From contig JBFELL010000123.1 in assembly GCA_041552135.1 (NCBI GenBank), forward strand, positions 1 through 8,596: a DNA stretch of 8,596 bases, in the 5' to 3' direction. The notes under the pieces are model-generated. The model did not search any database. It saw only the letters and a program-made list of their open reading frames with translations, and was not told the DNA's origin. Below are positions 1 through 6,094 of the stretch, in pieces. Positions within the stretch are counted from its first letter, which is position 1, and every line of letters starts with the position of its first letter. Source of the stretch: SZUA-186 sp041552135 (lineage in GTDB: Bacteria; Pseudomonadota; Gammaproteobacteria; UBA9214). The position numbers and the translations under genes were made by a program.

Positions 1-152
1 GGAGAGGGGATACGAATACAGTATGACTTCTTATTTATTTGCATCCCCTCATCCTGTCCTTCCCGGCAAATGCTCCCTGCATCGCCTGAAGCGCCTACTT
101 TTGGTGCCCTACCTCCTGCATCCATGCAGTCGTCCCGCAGGGAGAAGGGACG
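1..152. repeat. Fragments of a palindromic repeat upstream of panB
   Basis: No gene is supported here. Positions 45-66 (CCCCTCATCCTGTCCTTCCC...) match 17 of 22 bases of 1182-1203 in the panB-panC spacer, so this belongs to the same repeat family. GGAGAGGGGAT at 1-11 could be part of the opposite arm, cut by the window edge. The typical hairpin tip of such elements, TCCCGCAGGGAGAAGGGA, appears only at 133-150. The intervening 67-132 may be an insertion into the repeat; that is inference. A short perfect palindrome, CTGCAT-CC-ATGCAG, lies at 116-129. I see no convincing promoter or strong Shine-Dalgarno sequence for panB. Confidence 0.45.
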
Positions 153-178
153 CTACGACTGAATAACAAGCAAACGCC

Positions 179-991
179 ATGCCCGAAAGCCCCCAGCTGA
201 AACCCGTCACCCTCCAGACCCTGCAGCAGATGAAGTCGCGGGGCGAGAAGATTACCTGCCTGACCTGCTACGACGCGAGTTTCACCCGCGTGCTGGAAGC
301 GGCCGGCATCGACATGTTCATCATCGGCGATTCGCTGGGCATGGTGCTGAAGGGGCACGAGACCACCGTGCCGGTCACCATGGCCGACATGCTCTACCAC
401 GGCGCCAACGTGGCGCGCGTCGGGCGCCATGCGCTGCGCGTGGTCGACATGCCCTACATGAGCTATGCCAACCCGGAGCAGGCGCTGGGCAATGCCGCGC
501 GGCTGGTCGCCGAGGGCGGCGCGGACATGGTGAAGCTCGAAGGCGGGCAGAACCAGGCGGACATCGTGCGCCACCTGGTCAGTCACGACATCCCGGTGTG
601 CGGCCACATCGGCCTGCTGCCGCAGTCCATCGAGGAACTGGGCGGCTACCACGTGCAGGGCAGGGACGAGGCCGGTGCCCGGGCGCTGCTGGCCGACGCG
701 CAGGCGCTGGAGGCGGCCGGTGCGACCCTGCTGGTCATGGAGTGCATCCCGGCGGAACTGGCGGCGCTGATTACCGCCAGTGTGCGCATGCCGACCATCG
801 GCATCGGTGCCGGCCCGGACTGCGACGGCCAGGTGCTGGTGCTCTACGACATGCTCGGCATCACACCCGGCAAGGTGCCGAAATTCGTGCGCAATTTCCT
901 GCAGGGTGCCGGCAGTGTGCCGGCCGCGATCCGGGCCTATGTCGAGGCCGTGAAGGACGGCAGCTTTCCCGCCCCCGAACATTGCTTCTGA
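179..991 (+). CDS. panB: 3-methyl-2-oxobutanoate hydroxymethyltransferase (ketopantoate hydroxymethyltransferase)
   Basis: Cytoplasmic enzyme of pantothenate (vitamin B5) synthesis. It transfers a hydroxymethyl group from 5,10-methylene-tetrahydrofolate to 2-oxoisovalerate to give ketopantoate. The 270-aa product is close to the usual family length of about 264 aa and is a TIM-barrel protein. Recognisable blocks in order: the N-terminal KITCLTCYDASF; the metal-site GDSLG (D51, S52); VVDMPYMSY (D90); KLEGG (E121); HIGLLPQS; the catalytic-region MECIPAEL (E188); and GIGAGPDCDGQVLVLYDMLG. The expected Mg-binding acidic residues and the catalytic glutamate are all present. The ATG at 179 gives the normal N-terminus, although the ribosome binding site is weak. 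The gene is followed by panC and panD on the same strand. Its stop codon lies inside a 9-bp direct repeat that bounds the spacer to panC. Confidence 0.97.
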   Translation: MPESPQLKPVTLQTLQQMKSRGEKITCLTCYDASFTRVLEAAGIDMFIIGDSLGMVLKGHETTVPVTMADMLYHGANVARVGRHALRVVDMPYMSYANPEQALGNAARLVAEGGADMVKLEGGQNQADIVRHLVSHDIPVCGHIGLLPQSIEELGGYHVQGRDEAGARALLADAQALEAAGATLLVMECIPAELAALITASVRMPTIGIGAGPDCDGQVLVLYDMLGITPGKVPKFVRNFLQGAGSVPAAIRAYVEAVKDGSFPAPEHCF

Positions 992-1249
992 TACCATGGC
1001 TGTCCCATCAACATTTCTGATTCTTGGTGTAAAGACCTGAGTCCAGTTCAGGAAGGCGAAACCCGATGGGCCGGGAACATGAAAATCACCAAGGATGCCT
1101 GTAAACGAATTCCCTCTCCCACTTGTGGGAGAGGGCCAGGGTGAGGGTATTAATCAGGCAGTTGTGCAACGTTGTTGCTCACCCCTCATCCTGGCCTTCT
1201 CCCCTTGAAGGGGAGAAGGAATCTAATGGGACCACACGGCTCTGATACC
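987..1249. mobile_element. Putative small non-coding insertion between panB and panC, flanked by 9-bp direct repeats
   Basis: TCTGATACC occurs at 987-995 and again at 1241-1249. The left copy carries the panB stop codon, and the right copy lies just before the panC ATG. Removing one copy plus the intervening DNA (254 bp) would leave panB-TGA, six bases (taccga), then the panC ATG, which is a typical tight operon junction. A 9-bp duplication is a common target-site length for transposition. Near the inner edges are GTCCCAT (1002-1008) and its complement ATGGGAC (1225-1231), a very weak terminal inverted repeat. There is no transposase, so this would be a MITE-like or repeat-borne element. The mobile interpretation is inference; the direct repeat is seen. 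Confidence 0.4.
1109..1222. repeat. Large inverted repeat with hairpin arms in the panB-panC spacer
   Basis: The left arm (1109-1148) and the right arm (1181-1222) are inverted copies of each other with a few mismatches and a 2-base gap. Each arm is itself a hairpin: CTCTCCCACTTGTGGGAGAG on the left and CTTCTCCCCTTGAAGGGGAG (continuing AAG) on the right. Each is followed on its own strand by a GGCCAGG(G/A)TGAGGG tail. The arms are joined by a 32-base centre. The layout matches the palindromic CCCTCACCC...CCCTCTCCC type of intergenic repeat found widely in GC-rich proteobacteria. It would form strong RNA structure within a panB-panC transcript and could affect polarity or mRNA stability. Confidence 0.75.
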
Positions 1250-1251
1250 GA

Positions 1252-2103
1252 ATGGATACCGTCAGCACAGGAGATGAACTGCGCCGGGTGGTCCGCGACT
1301 GGCGCCGCCAGGGCAACCGGGTGGCCTTCGTGCCGACCATGGGCAACCTGCATGCCGGGCACCTGCAACTGGTGCGCCACGCTCGGGCCATTGCCGACCG
1401 GGTCGTGGTCAGTATCTTCGTCAATCCCACCCAGTTCGGCCCCGGCGAGGACTACGCCGCCTACCCCCGCACGCTGGAGGAGGACACGCGGGCGCTGGCG
1501 GACGCCGATGCCGACCTGCTGTTCGTGCCGGCGGTCGAGGAGATCTACCCGCCGGAGCTCGCGGCTGCGCCCTATGTCGAGGTGCCGGAGATCGGCGACA
1601 TCCTGTGCGGTGAATTCCGGCCCGGGCATTTCACCGGTGTCGCCACCGTGGTCGCCAAGCTGTTCAACCTGGTGCAGCCGGATGTCGCCATCTTCGGCGA
1701 GAAGGACTACCAGCAGCTGGTCGTCATCCGGCGCATGACGCGAGCGTTGTGCCTGCCGGTCGCGATCGAGGGGGTGGAGACGGTGCGCGAGGCCAGCGGC
1801 CTGGCGATGAGTTCGCGCAATCGCTACCTCAGCGAGGCGGAGCGGACCACGGCGGCGACCCTGTACCGGGTACTCGGCGAACTCAGGGCCGCGGTCGAGG
1901 GCGGGGCCGGCGATTATGCCGCACTCGAGACGGCCGCCGTGGCACAGCTCGAGCGGGCCGGTTTCCGCCCCGAGTATGTCAGCATCCGGCGTGCCGCGGA
2001 CCTGGCCAAACCGCAGCCCGGCGATACCCGCCTGCGGGTGCTGGCCGCCGCCAGGCTGGGGCCGGCCCGCCTGATCGACAATATCAGGATATCAATCGGT
2101 TAG
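1252..2103 (+). CDS. panC: Pantothenate synthetase (pantoate--beta-alanine ligase)
   Basis: Cytoplasmic ATP-dependent ligase that joins pantoate and beta-alanine to make pantothenate, through a pantoyl-adenylate intermediate. It is a member of the nucleotidyltransferase superfamily. The 283-aa length is typical. Family signatures are intact: FVPTMGNLHAGH (residues 26-37) containing the HIGH-type ATP motif; FVNPTQFGPGEDYAAYPRT; GEFRPGHFTGVATVV; FGEKDYQQL (residues 148-156); the KMSKS-equivalent LAMSSRNRYLS (residues 184-194); and the C-terminal RLIDNI. The ATG at 1252 gives the normal family N-terminus but has no obvious Shine-Dalgarno sequence. The repeat-rich spacer upstream probably displaced the original translation context. 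It works between PanB (with ketopantoate reductase) and PanD, and both substrates converge on this enzyme. Confidence 0.97.
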   Translation: MDTVSTGDELRRVVRDWRRQGNRVAFVPTMGNLHAGHLQLVRHARAIADRVVVSIFVNPTQFGPGEDYAAYPRTLEEDTRALADADADLLFVPAVEEIYPPELAAAPYVEVPEIGDILCGEFRPGHFTGVATVVAKLFNLVQPDVAIFGEKDYQQLVVIRRMTRALCLPVAIEGVETVREASGLAMSSRNRYLSEAERTTAATLYRVLGELRAAVEGGAGDYAALETAAVAQLERAGFRPEYVSIRRAADLAKPQPGDTRLRVLAAARLGPARLIDNIRISIG

Positions 2104-2209
2104 GGCGGGAACCTGATGTCGGCATGATGCCTGATTGTTGAACTCTGGCGCCCAAGGCAGGATAATCACGCTTCCATTGCCGGCGAGGGAAAGGACCCGC
2201 TGAAAAGGT

Positions 2210-2590
2210 ATGCAAATCACGCTGTTAAAATCCAAGCTGCACCACGCCCGGGTGACGCACGCCGAGCTCGAGTACGAGGGCTCCTGCGCCATTGATGCGG
2301 CGCTGCTGGAAGCGGCCCATATCCGCGAGTACGAGCAGATCCAGATCTACAACCTGGCCAACGGCGAGCGCTTCACCACCTATGCCATCCGCGCCGAGGC
2401 CGGCACCGGTATCATCTCCGTCAACGGCGCCGCCGCCCACAAGGCCAGCCCCGGCGACCGTATCATCATCTGCACCTATGCCGTCCTCTCGCAGCAGGAG
2501 GCCGCGGCGTTCAAGCCGACCCTCATCTACCTCGACGCGCAGAACCGCATCCGGGACACCCGTCACGCCATCCCCGTGCAGGTCGCCTGA
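2210..2590 (+). CDS. panD: Aspartate 1-decarboxylase proenzyme
   Basis: Pyruvoyl-dependent enzyme that decarboxylates L-aspartate to beta-alanine, the second substrate of PanC. The 126-aa product has the full family length. The self-cleavage site is intact: EYEGSCAID with Gly24-Ser25, where Ser25 becomes the pyruvoyl group of the alpha chain. K9, R54 and Y58 occupy the positions known to matter for substrate binding and catalysis in the E. coli enzyme. NGERFTTYAI and the VNGAAAHKASPGDRIIICTYA barrel segment are also conserved. It starts 106 bp after panC. That spacer holds no clear terminator or promoter, so co-transcription is plausible. The AAAAGG just before the ATG is too close to be an ideal ribosome binding site, but the N-terminus MQITLLKSKLHHARVTHAEL fits the family. 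No separate PanD maturation factor is visible in the window. Confidence 0.97.
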   Translation: MQITLLKSKLHHARVTHAELEYEGSCAIDAALLEAAHIREYEQIQIYNLANGERFTTYAIRAEAGTGIISVNGAAAHKASPGDRIIICTYAVLSQQEAAAFKPTLIYLDAQNRIRDTRHAIPVQVA

Positions 2591-2788
2591 CCTCTACCCG
2601 GACTGGTGCTTGCCATGGTCCCGATGGGCCGGCTTGGCTGCGTGCCACTGCGGTCCGGTGTAACGACCTGCCTTACACAATCTCTTCTCTATAGTGAGGG
2701 ACCTTGTCATGCTCCACCCCTTCGGGGACGCGACACCCGGATGCCCTGATGTCGTCGTTGCAGGTGGGCGGATGCCTTGGCGGGCGGC

Positions 2789-2810
2789 TCGCGGCTGAAG
2801 CCGCTCCTGC
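2789..2810 (-). repeat. REP-like palindrome (single unit)
   Basis: Read on the minus strand, this is GCAGGA, then the stem GCGGCT-TC-AGCCGC, then the tail GA. It has the general REP form: a conserved G(T/C)AGGAGCG head, a short perfect stem-loop, and a CGCGA tail. The same head and tail with different, still paired, stems occur at 2880-2901, 7542-7566, 7669-7690 and 7713-7737. Confidence 0.75.
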
Positions 2811-2832
2811 CCCTGGCTTCGACCACCCCGGG

Positions 2833-2901
2833 GCAGGCCCGCAATCATTCGCGATGGGATTATCTATTCCAGTCCTTTATCGCGAATCAATTCGCTCCTG
2901 T
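2833..2901. repeat. REP doublet (REPIN-like) with a degenerate left unit
   Basis: The right unit (2880-2901) on the minus strand is CAGGA + GCGAAT-TG-ATTCGC + GA, a well-formed REP. The left unit (2833-2855), in + orientation, begins GCAGG and ends TCATTCGCGA; its middle is eroded. The two face each other across about 24 bp, and ATTCGCGA (2847-2854) and TCGCGAAT (2880-2887) are exact inverted copies. Two inverted REPs around a short spacer is the REPIN layout known from Pseudomonas and relatives. Confidence 0.6.
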
Positions 2902-2940
2902 GGCTGCTCGAACCCACCGGACCGGTTTCGATTCGTGCAT

Positions 2941-2974
2941 AAAAAACGCCACCCCCGGGAGCGAGGGCGGCGCC
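2941..2974 (-). terminator. Rho-independent terminator of the cytochrome gene
   Basis: On the minus strand an 8-bp GC-rich stem, CGCCGCCC (2972-2965) with GGGTGGCG (2954-2947) and one G-T pair, encloses a 10-base loop and is followed directly by six Ts (2946-2941). It lies about 35 bp past the stop of the multiheme gene. This is the strongest intrinsic terminator in the window. Confidence 0.85.
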
Positions 2975-2975
2975 T

Positions 2976-2997
2976 CAGTCGCTGTATGTGGCGACTG
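2976..2997 (-). other. Small hairpin just past the cytochrome stop codon
   Basis: CAGTCGC (2976-2982) and GCGACTG (2991-2997) are perfect inverted copies around an 8-base loop. It lies between the stop codon and the terminator, so it may protect the 3' end of the message or assist termination. It has no T-run of its own. Confidence 0.5.
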
Positions 2998-3008
2998 TCA
3001 AAAGCAGC

Positions 3009-5876
3009 CTAGAGCGGCATGCAGCCCCGTTTCCTGTGCCAGCGGCAGCCTGGCTCGCCAAGGCAGGAGGTCTCGTCACCGTAAATCGAGCAGTCGGCCT
3101 GTGTCTGACAGTCGTTGTCATTGCTGTCGATCAGGCCATCGCAGTCATTGTCGATACCGTCAGTGCAGCTCGATTCCTGCGTTTCCTCGCCCGGTGTGGG
3201 TGTGCACGCGACTGCATCCATGCACTGGCCGTTCTTCGGGCTGCCCTGCCATTCGCACAGCGGCTCGTTGTTGCAGCTGCCCTTGTCCGGAATCAGCGCG
3301 CAATCCACTGCGCCGGCCGATCCGAGCGATACCACGATGCTGACCTCGGAGCCTTGCTGTACGTCCGTGTCCGCTGCCGGTTGCTGGCTGATCACATAAT
3401 CCAGGGGTATGTCATTGCTGTGGTCGGTGCCCACGGGTTGCGCGACCACCAGGCCGGCATCGGTAATGAGCGTCTCGGCAGTGGACCAATGCTCGCCAGT
3501 GACATTCGGCACAGTGGTGGTCTGCCCCGGCTGTGTTGCCGTTGCGCAGAGAATGTTGCTGAAGCCGGATTCACAGGTGGCTGTGGTGTAGGAGGTGATC
3601 TTGTAGCAGTACTCCTGGCCGTTGGTGAGGCCGGTGTCGGTATGCGTGTTGCATTCACTTGTCGCACACGCCTTGTCGACAATGAACTGCGCCTTGCCCG
3701 ACTGGTCATAGTACAGCTTGTAGCCTTCGATATCGGGATTGTCCGGGATCTCCGTCCAGGTAGTGATGATTTCGCCATTGCTGCCCGCGGTGGCGCCGAG
3801 CAGGGTCGGTATGCTGGCCGTGCAGTCGCTCGGTGGTGTGGCGGCACCCCAGGTTGCCGAGGCCATCACATGCGGTGCCGCCATGCCGGTGTTGAGCCAG
3901 GCTGCCAGCATGTTCTTGCCTTCCTCGCCAAGGAAGGCATTACCGCCCTGTGCCGGGTCGGTGCCGTTGTTGGCGAGATAGAGGAACTGGATGTACTCCC
4001 AGCTGGTCGGCTGGTAGAGCAGTTCTATGTCGGCATACACGGCACCCTGCGGTGGATTGAGTGACACTTCATCCCAGTAGTTGTAGCTGCTGCCCGGCGT
4101 GCCGCCACCGTACTGGCTGGCCGGGACCGGCAGGGCGTTGCGTATCCGGGCGATGTCATAGCGCATGCCGTAGGGCGGGATGCGATTGTCACTGATGACC
4201 GTATTGTTGAGCACGAAGTGAAAGGTCTCGTGGCTGCTGCCGGGTTCCTCGCAGGCCAGTTCTCCGAGGGTCAATTCAACATCGCCTGTCACCCGGTCGT
4301 ATTCCAGCGGCAGCGGCGAAGGATTATGCGAGGGATTATTGATGTCGCAGTCGGGATTGAGCGTACGTGCCCATTCCTGCGTCATGCCCATGTGCGCCTC
4401 ATAGATCTTCGTATTGGCACCATCAAGATCGAGAATCGTCTCCACCACGGTCGGTGTGCCATCGATGTCTACGGTCAGTGCGCCGTACTGGCCATCCTCC
4501 CGAATGGGGTCGGGGCTGTTGCCGTCATACCACTTGATGTTGAGCCACATGCGGCGGCCCTCCGGGTAGCCGGAGATCAGTTTGTGCCCCGTGTGGTTGA
4601 CGATCTTCACGGTATCGCCATTTACCGACAGGCTGGCCGCCAGCTCCAGCTGCTCGCGTGCACGCAGGGCGGCGGCATCGATGGCGGTGATCTGGTCGGT
4701 TGTCAGCCCGCCACCCAGGCGCAGCTTGCCGAGGCCGTCGAGGTACTGGATGGCCTCGCCCATCCAGTAGTTACCCCCCGTCATGTCGTGCAGGGGCAGG
4801 TCCTTGCGCACCGGGATGCCGCTCTTGTTCGCACCCTTGCCCTCGACCGGGCGCATGTGGCAGGTCTGGCAGCTGAAGTAGCGCGGCATCGACGGGTTTT
4901 CATAATTGCCGTCGATGGTGCCGTTCCGGGTCGCGGCATTGTAGACCGCCTCGAGTGCGCCACCCCTGAGGTCGGCCGGCAAGTCCGTGTAATCCGGAAC
5001 CGCGGGCAGATCGGGGTAGCCCGAGACCAGCGTCTCGGAGATCAGGCCTGACTTGTATTCGCTGAAGGTGCGTTCCACGATGCCATAGGCATACACCGGG
5101 TTGGTGAAGGCCACCCGGTCATCGCCGGGATTGTTGGGGTTGCACTCGCTGGCAGTCTGGATGCAGACGGGCTCGGCCGTGGACTGTGTTCCGTGGTTCG
5201 TTGCCGCATGCCCCACTACGGGATTGGATACATCGTGGCAGGTGCCGCAGAAGTCCCGGTCGCGGTGGAACAGGGAATGCATGAACTGGTGCCTGGCGCC
5301 GGCGTTGTCATACGGCCCCAGCTTGTCGCTGCTGCCCCACAGCGAACTCATGCCGGAACCATGGTAGCCCTCCGTGCCGTCGGGGTCACCGGCATCATCG
5401 GTATTCGGTTCGTTGGCCACAAAACCGGGGTTCATGACGCCCTGGTGTTCCGAGTTGTCGGGATGGGTCAGCTTGTGGCAATAGTCGCACTCCACCCCGT
5501 CGGCGTCACCGGCGGCGAGACCGGAACCGTCGGTCGGTGTGGAACGCCCCCCCAGCCAGCCGGCGGTGCTGTGGCAGCGTATACACAGGTCGCCGGCACC
5601 GTCGAAATCCTGCTCGGCAATGGCCAGGGTCGCCCAGAAGATCGGGTCACGGCCGGCATGGGCCATCATGCTGCCGCGCCAGTTGAATGCCGGCTCGACG
5701 GCCGTGTTGTAGCCGCCGTGGCAGTTGTCGCATTTGCCCGGTGATTCGAGGTTGCCGATTTCCTGTGGCTGGGTGCCGGGCATTTCGACCAGCCGTGGTA
5801 CGGTGTCTGCCGCCGGAACGGACTGGCACATCAGTAAGAAGACGATGCCAAACAGGCGGCTGATGGTCCCCTTCAT
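3009..5876 (-). CDS. Secreted pentaheme c-type cytochrome with FN3-like, PASTA-like and MopE-like metal-binding C-terminal modules
   Basis: Predicted exported electron-transfer protein of 955 aa; its specific partner is unknown. Residues 1-23 form a signal peptide (K2, R7, hydrophobic FGIVFLLM, probable cleavage after PAA). Five CXXCH heme-attachment motifs lie at 49-53, 98-102, 130-134, 210-214 and 336-340. The region 425-445 (NHTGHKLISGYPEGRR) is a block I recognise from other large multiheme cytochromes, and its histidines could be heme ligands. About 689-783 looks like a fibronectin type III domain. About 786-852 looks like a PASTA domain (VPNVTGEHWSTAETLITDAGL...YVISQQPAAD). Residues 858-955 are cysteine-rich, with CTDGIDNDCDGLIDSNDNDC at 904-923, the putative metal-binding repeat found in MopE-type proteins. 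I chose the ATG at 5876 because GGAGGA lies 5 bases upstream and a signal peptide follows at once; the open frame continues upstream to 6065 without such support. Family and domain names are recognition by eye. Heme attachment would occur in the periplasm through the Ccm system. Confidence 0.88.
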   Translation of the reverse strand: MKGTISRLFGIVFLLMCQSVPAADTVPRLVEMPGTQPQEIGNLESPGKCDNCHGGYNTAVEPAFNWRGSMMAHAGRDPIFWATLAIAEQDFDGAGDLCIRCHSTAGWLGGRSTPTDGSGLAAGDADGVECDYCHKLTHPDNSEHQGVMNPGFVANEPNTDDAGDPDGTEGYHGSGMSSLWGSSDKLGPYDNAGARHQFMHSLFHRDRDFCGTCHDVSNPVVGHAATNHGTQSTAEPVCIQTASECNPNNPGDDRVAFTNPVYAYGIVERTFSEYKSGLISETLVSGYPDLPAVPDYTDLPADLRGGALEAVYNAATRNGTIDGNYENPSMPRYFSCQTCHMRPVEGKGANKSGIPVRKDLPLHDMTGGNYWMGEAIQYLDGLGKLRLGGGLTTDQITAIDAAALRAREQLELAASLSVNGDTVKIVNHTGHKLISGYPEGRRMWLNIKWYDGNSPDPIREDGQYGALTVDIDGTPTVVETILDLDGANTKIYEAHMGMTQEWARTLNPDCDINNPSHNPSPLPLEYDRVTGDVELTLGELACEEPGSSHETFHFVLNNTVISDNRIPPYGMRYDIARIRNALPVPASQYGGGTPGSSYNYWDEVSLNPPQGAVYADIELLYQPTSWEYIQFLYLANNGTDPAQGGNAFLGEEGKNMLAAWLNTGMAAPHVMASATWGAATPPSDCTASIPTLLGATAGSNGEIITTWTEIPDNPDIEGYKLYYDQSGKAQFIVDKACATSECNTHTDTGLTNGQEYCYKITSYTTATCESGFSNILCATATQPGQTTTVPNVTGEHWSTAETLITDAGLVVAQPVGTDHSNDIPLDYVISQQPAADTDVQQGSEVSIVVSLGSAGAVDCALIPDKGSCNNEPLCEWQGSPKNGQCMDAVACTPTPGEETQESSCTDGIDNDCDGLIDSNDNDCQTQADCSIYGDETSCLGEPGCRWHRKRGCMPL

Positions 5877-5881
5877 GATGT

Positions 5882-5887
5882 TCCTCC
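5882..5887 (-). promoter_or_regulatory. Ribosome binding site that sets the cytochrome start
   Basis: GGAGGA on the minus strand, 5 bases before the ATG at 5876. It is a near-perfect Shine-Dalgarno sequence and settles the start against the longer open frame that runs to 6065. Confidence 0.85.
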
Positions 5888-5921
5888 GGTTTTTTTTGGG
5901 GTGTCTGGATACAGAAAACAA

Positions 5922-5937
5922 GGCAATTTTTGTGCCC
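5922..5937 (-). promoter_or_regulatory. Sigma-54 (-24/-12) promoter for the cytochrome gene
   Basis: The minus strand reads GGGCACAAAAATTGCC. Against the consensus TGGCACG-N4-TTGCW it keeps the diagnostic GG and GC elements at exact spacing (GG-N10-GC), plus CAC and TTGC. It differs only at the first base, the seventh base and the last W. Transcription would begin near 5911, giving a leader of about 35 bases before the ATG at 5876. A sigma-54 activator gene is divergently transcribed from the same intergenic region, which strongly supports this call. Confidence 0.78.
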
Positions 5938-5979
5938 GTCACCCAAGGTGATTTATACAGTGTCTTAACGCATGCTATA

Positions 5980-5993
5980 TTGACCTGTATCAA
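5980..5993. promoter_or_regulatory. FNR/Anr-type box
   Basis: TTGACCTGTATCAA matches 9 of 10 defined bases of the FNR consensus TTGAT-N4-ATCAA. Its centre is 5986.5. A -10-like TAGAGT lies at 6016-6021, exactly where it should be if the box sits at -41.5 (class II activation) of a start near 6028, driving the activator gene. An alternative is that it covers the TATATT at 5976-5981 and acts as a repressor site. It is upstream of the sigma-54 promoter and would not directly activate that promoter. Confidence 0.6.
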
Positions 5994-6041
5994 CTCGTCT
6001 GCCGGATTTGGCAGGTAGAGTGCCGAGAAAGCTGACAGGTG

Positions 6042-6055
6042 TGACAAAATTGTCA
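6042..6055. promoter_or_regulatory. Candidate enhancer (UAS) for the sigma-54 activator
   Basis: TGACAAAATTGTCA has two perfect inverted arms, TGACAA and TTGTCA. A further TGACA half-site lies at 6033-6037 in the same phase (TGACA-N4-TGACA). It lies roughly 137 bp upstream of the predicted sigma-54 start near 5911, a typical enhancer distance. It also lies between the predicted FNR-dependent start and the ATG of the activator, so it could give autoregulation. The same arms recur at 8541-8554. Binding by the neighbouring activator is inferred. Confidence 0.5.
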
Positions 6056-6094
6056 GTAAATACACAGAGTCAGGCGAACCACCGGGGGGGCTCC

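Larger units (their letters stand above)
2591..2940. other. Gene-free stretch after panD with REP-like palindromes
   Basis: About 350 bp between the end of panD and the terminator of the cytochrome gene. I see no supported coding frame; open frames here have no recognisable product. The content I can identify is three REP-like units, at 2789-2810, 2833-2855 and 2880-2901, listed separately. There is no clear intrinsic terminator for the pan genes. The REP hairpins may help end or stabilise that transcript. Confidence 0.6.

Noticed and set aside
95..997. Long open frame (300 codons) on the minus strand across panB
   Set aside because: It is antisense to a well-conserved enzyme, and its His/Arg/Gly-rich product is typical of a shadow frame in GC-rich DNA.
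2678..2705. T7-promoter-like string on the minus strand (CTCACTATAG)
   Set aside because: Only the downstream ten bases match; the upstream recognition part (TAATACG) is absent and no phage genes are nearby. Treated as coincidence.
2988..4064. Open frame of 358 codons on the + strand inside the cytochrome gene
   Set aside because: It is antisense to the multiheme gene, has no ribosome binding site and no recognisable domain.
4218..5051. Open frame of 277 codons on the + strand inside the cytochrome gene
   Set aside because: It is antisense to the region holding the fifth heme motif and the conserved NHTGHK block, so it is a shadow frame.
5877..6065. N-terminal extension of the cytochrome frame up to 6065
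   Set aside because: It would cover the sigma-54 promoter and put 63 residues before a clean signal peptide. The strong GGAGGA supports the ATG at 5876.
6008..6094. Extended TTG start for the activator
   Set aside because: The extra 29 residues have no PAS character, and they would be translated across the putative promoter and enhancer palindrome. The ATG at 6095 fits better.
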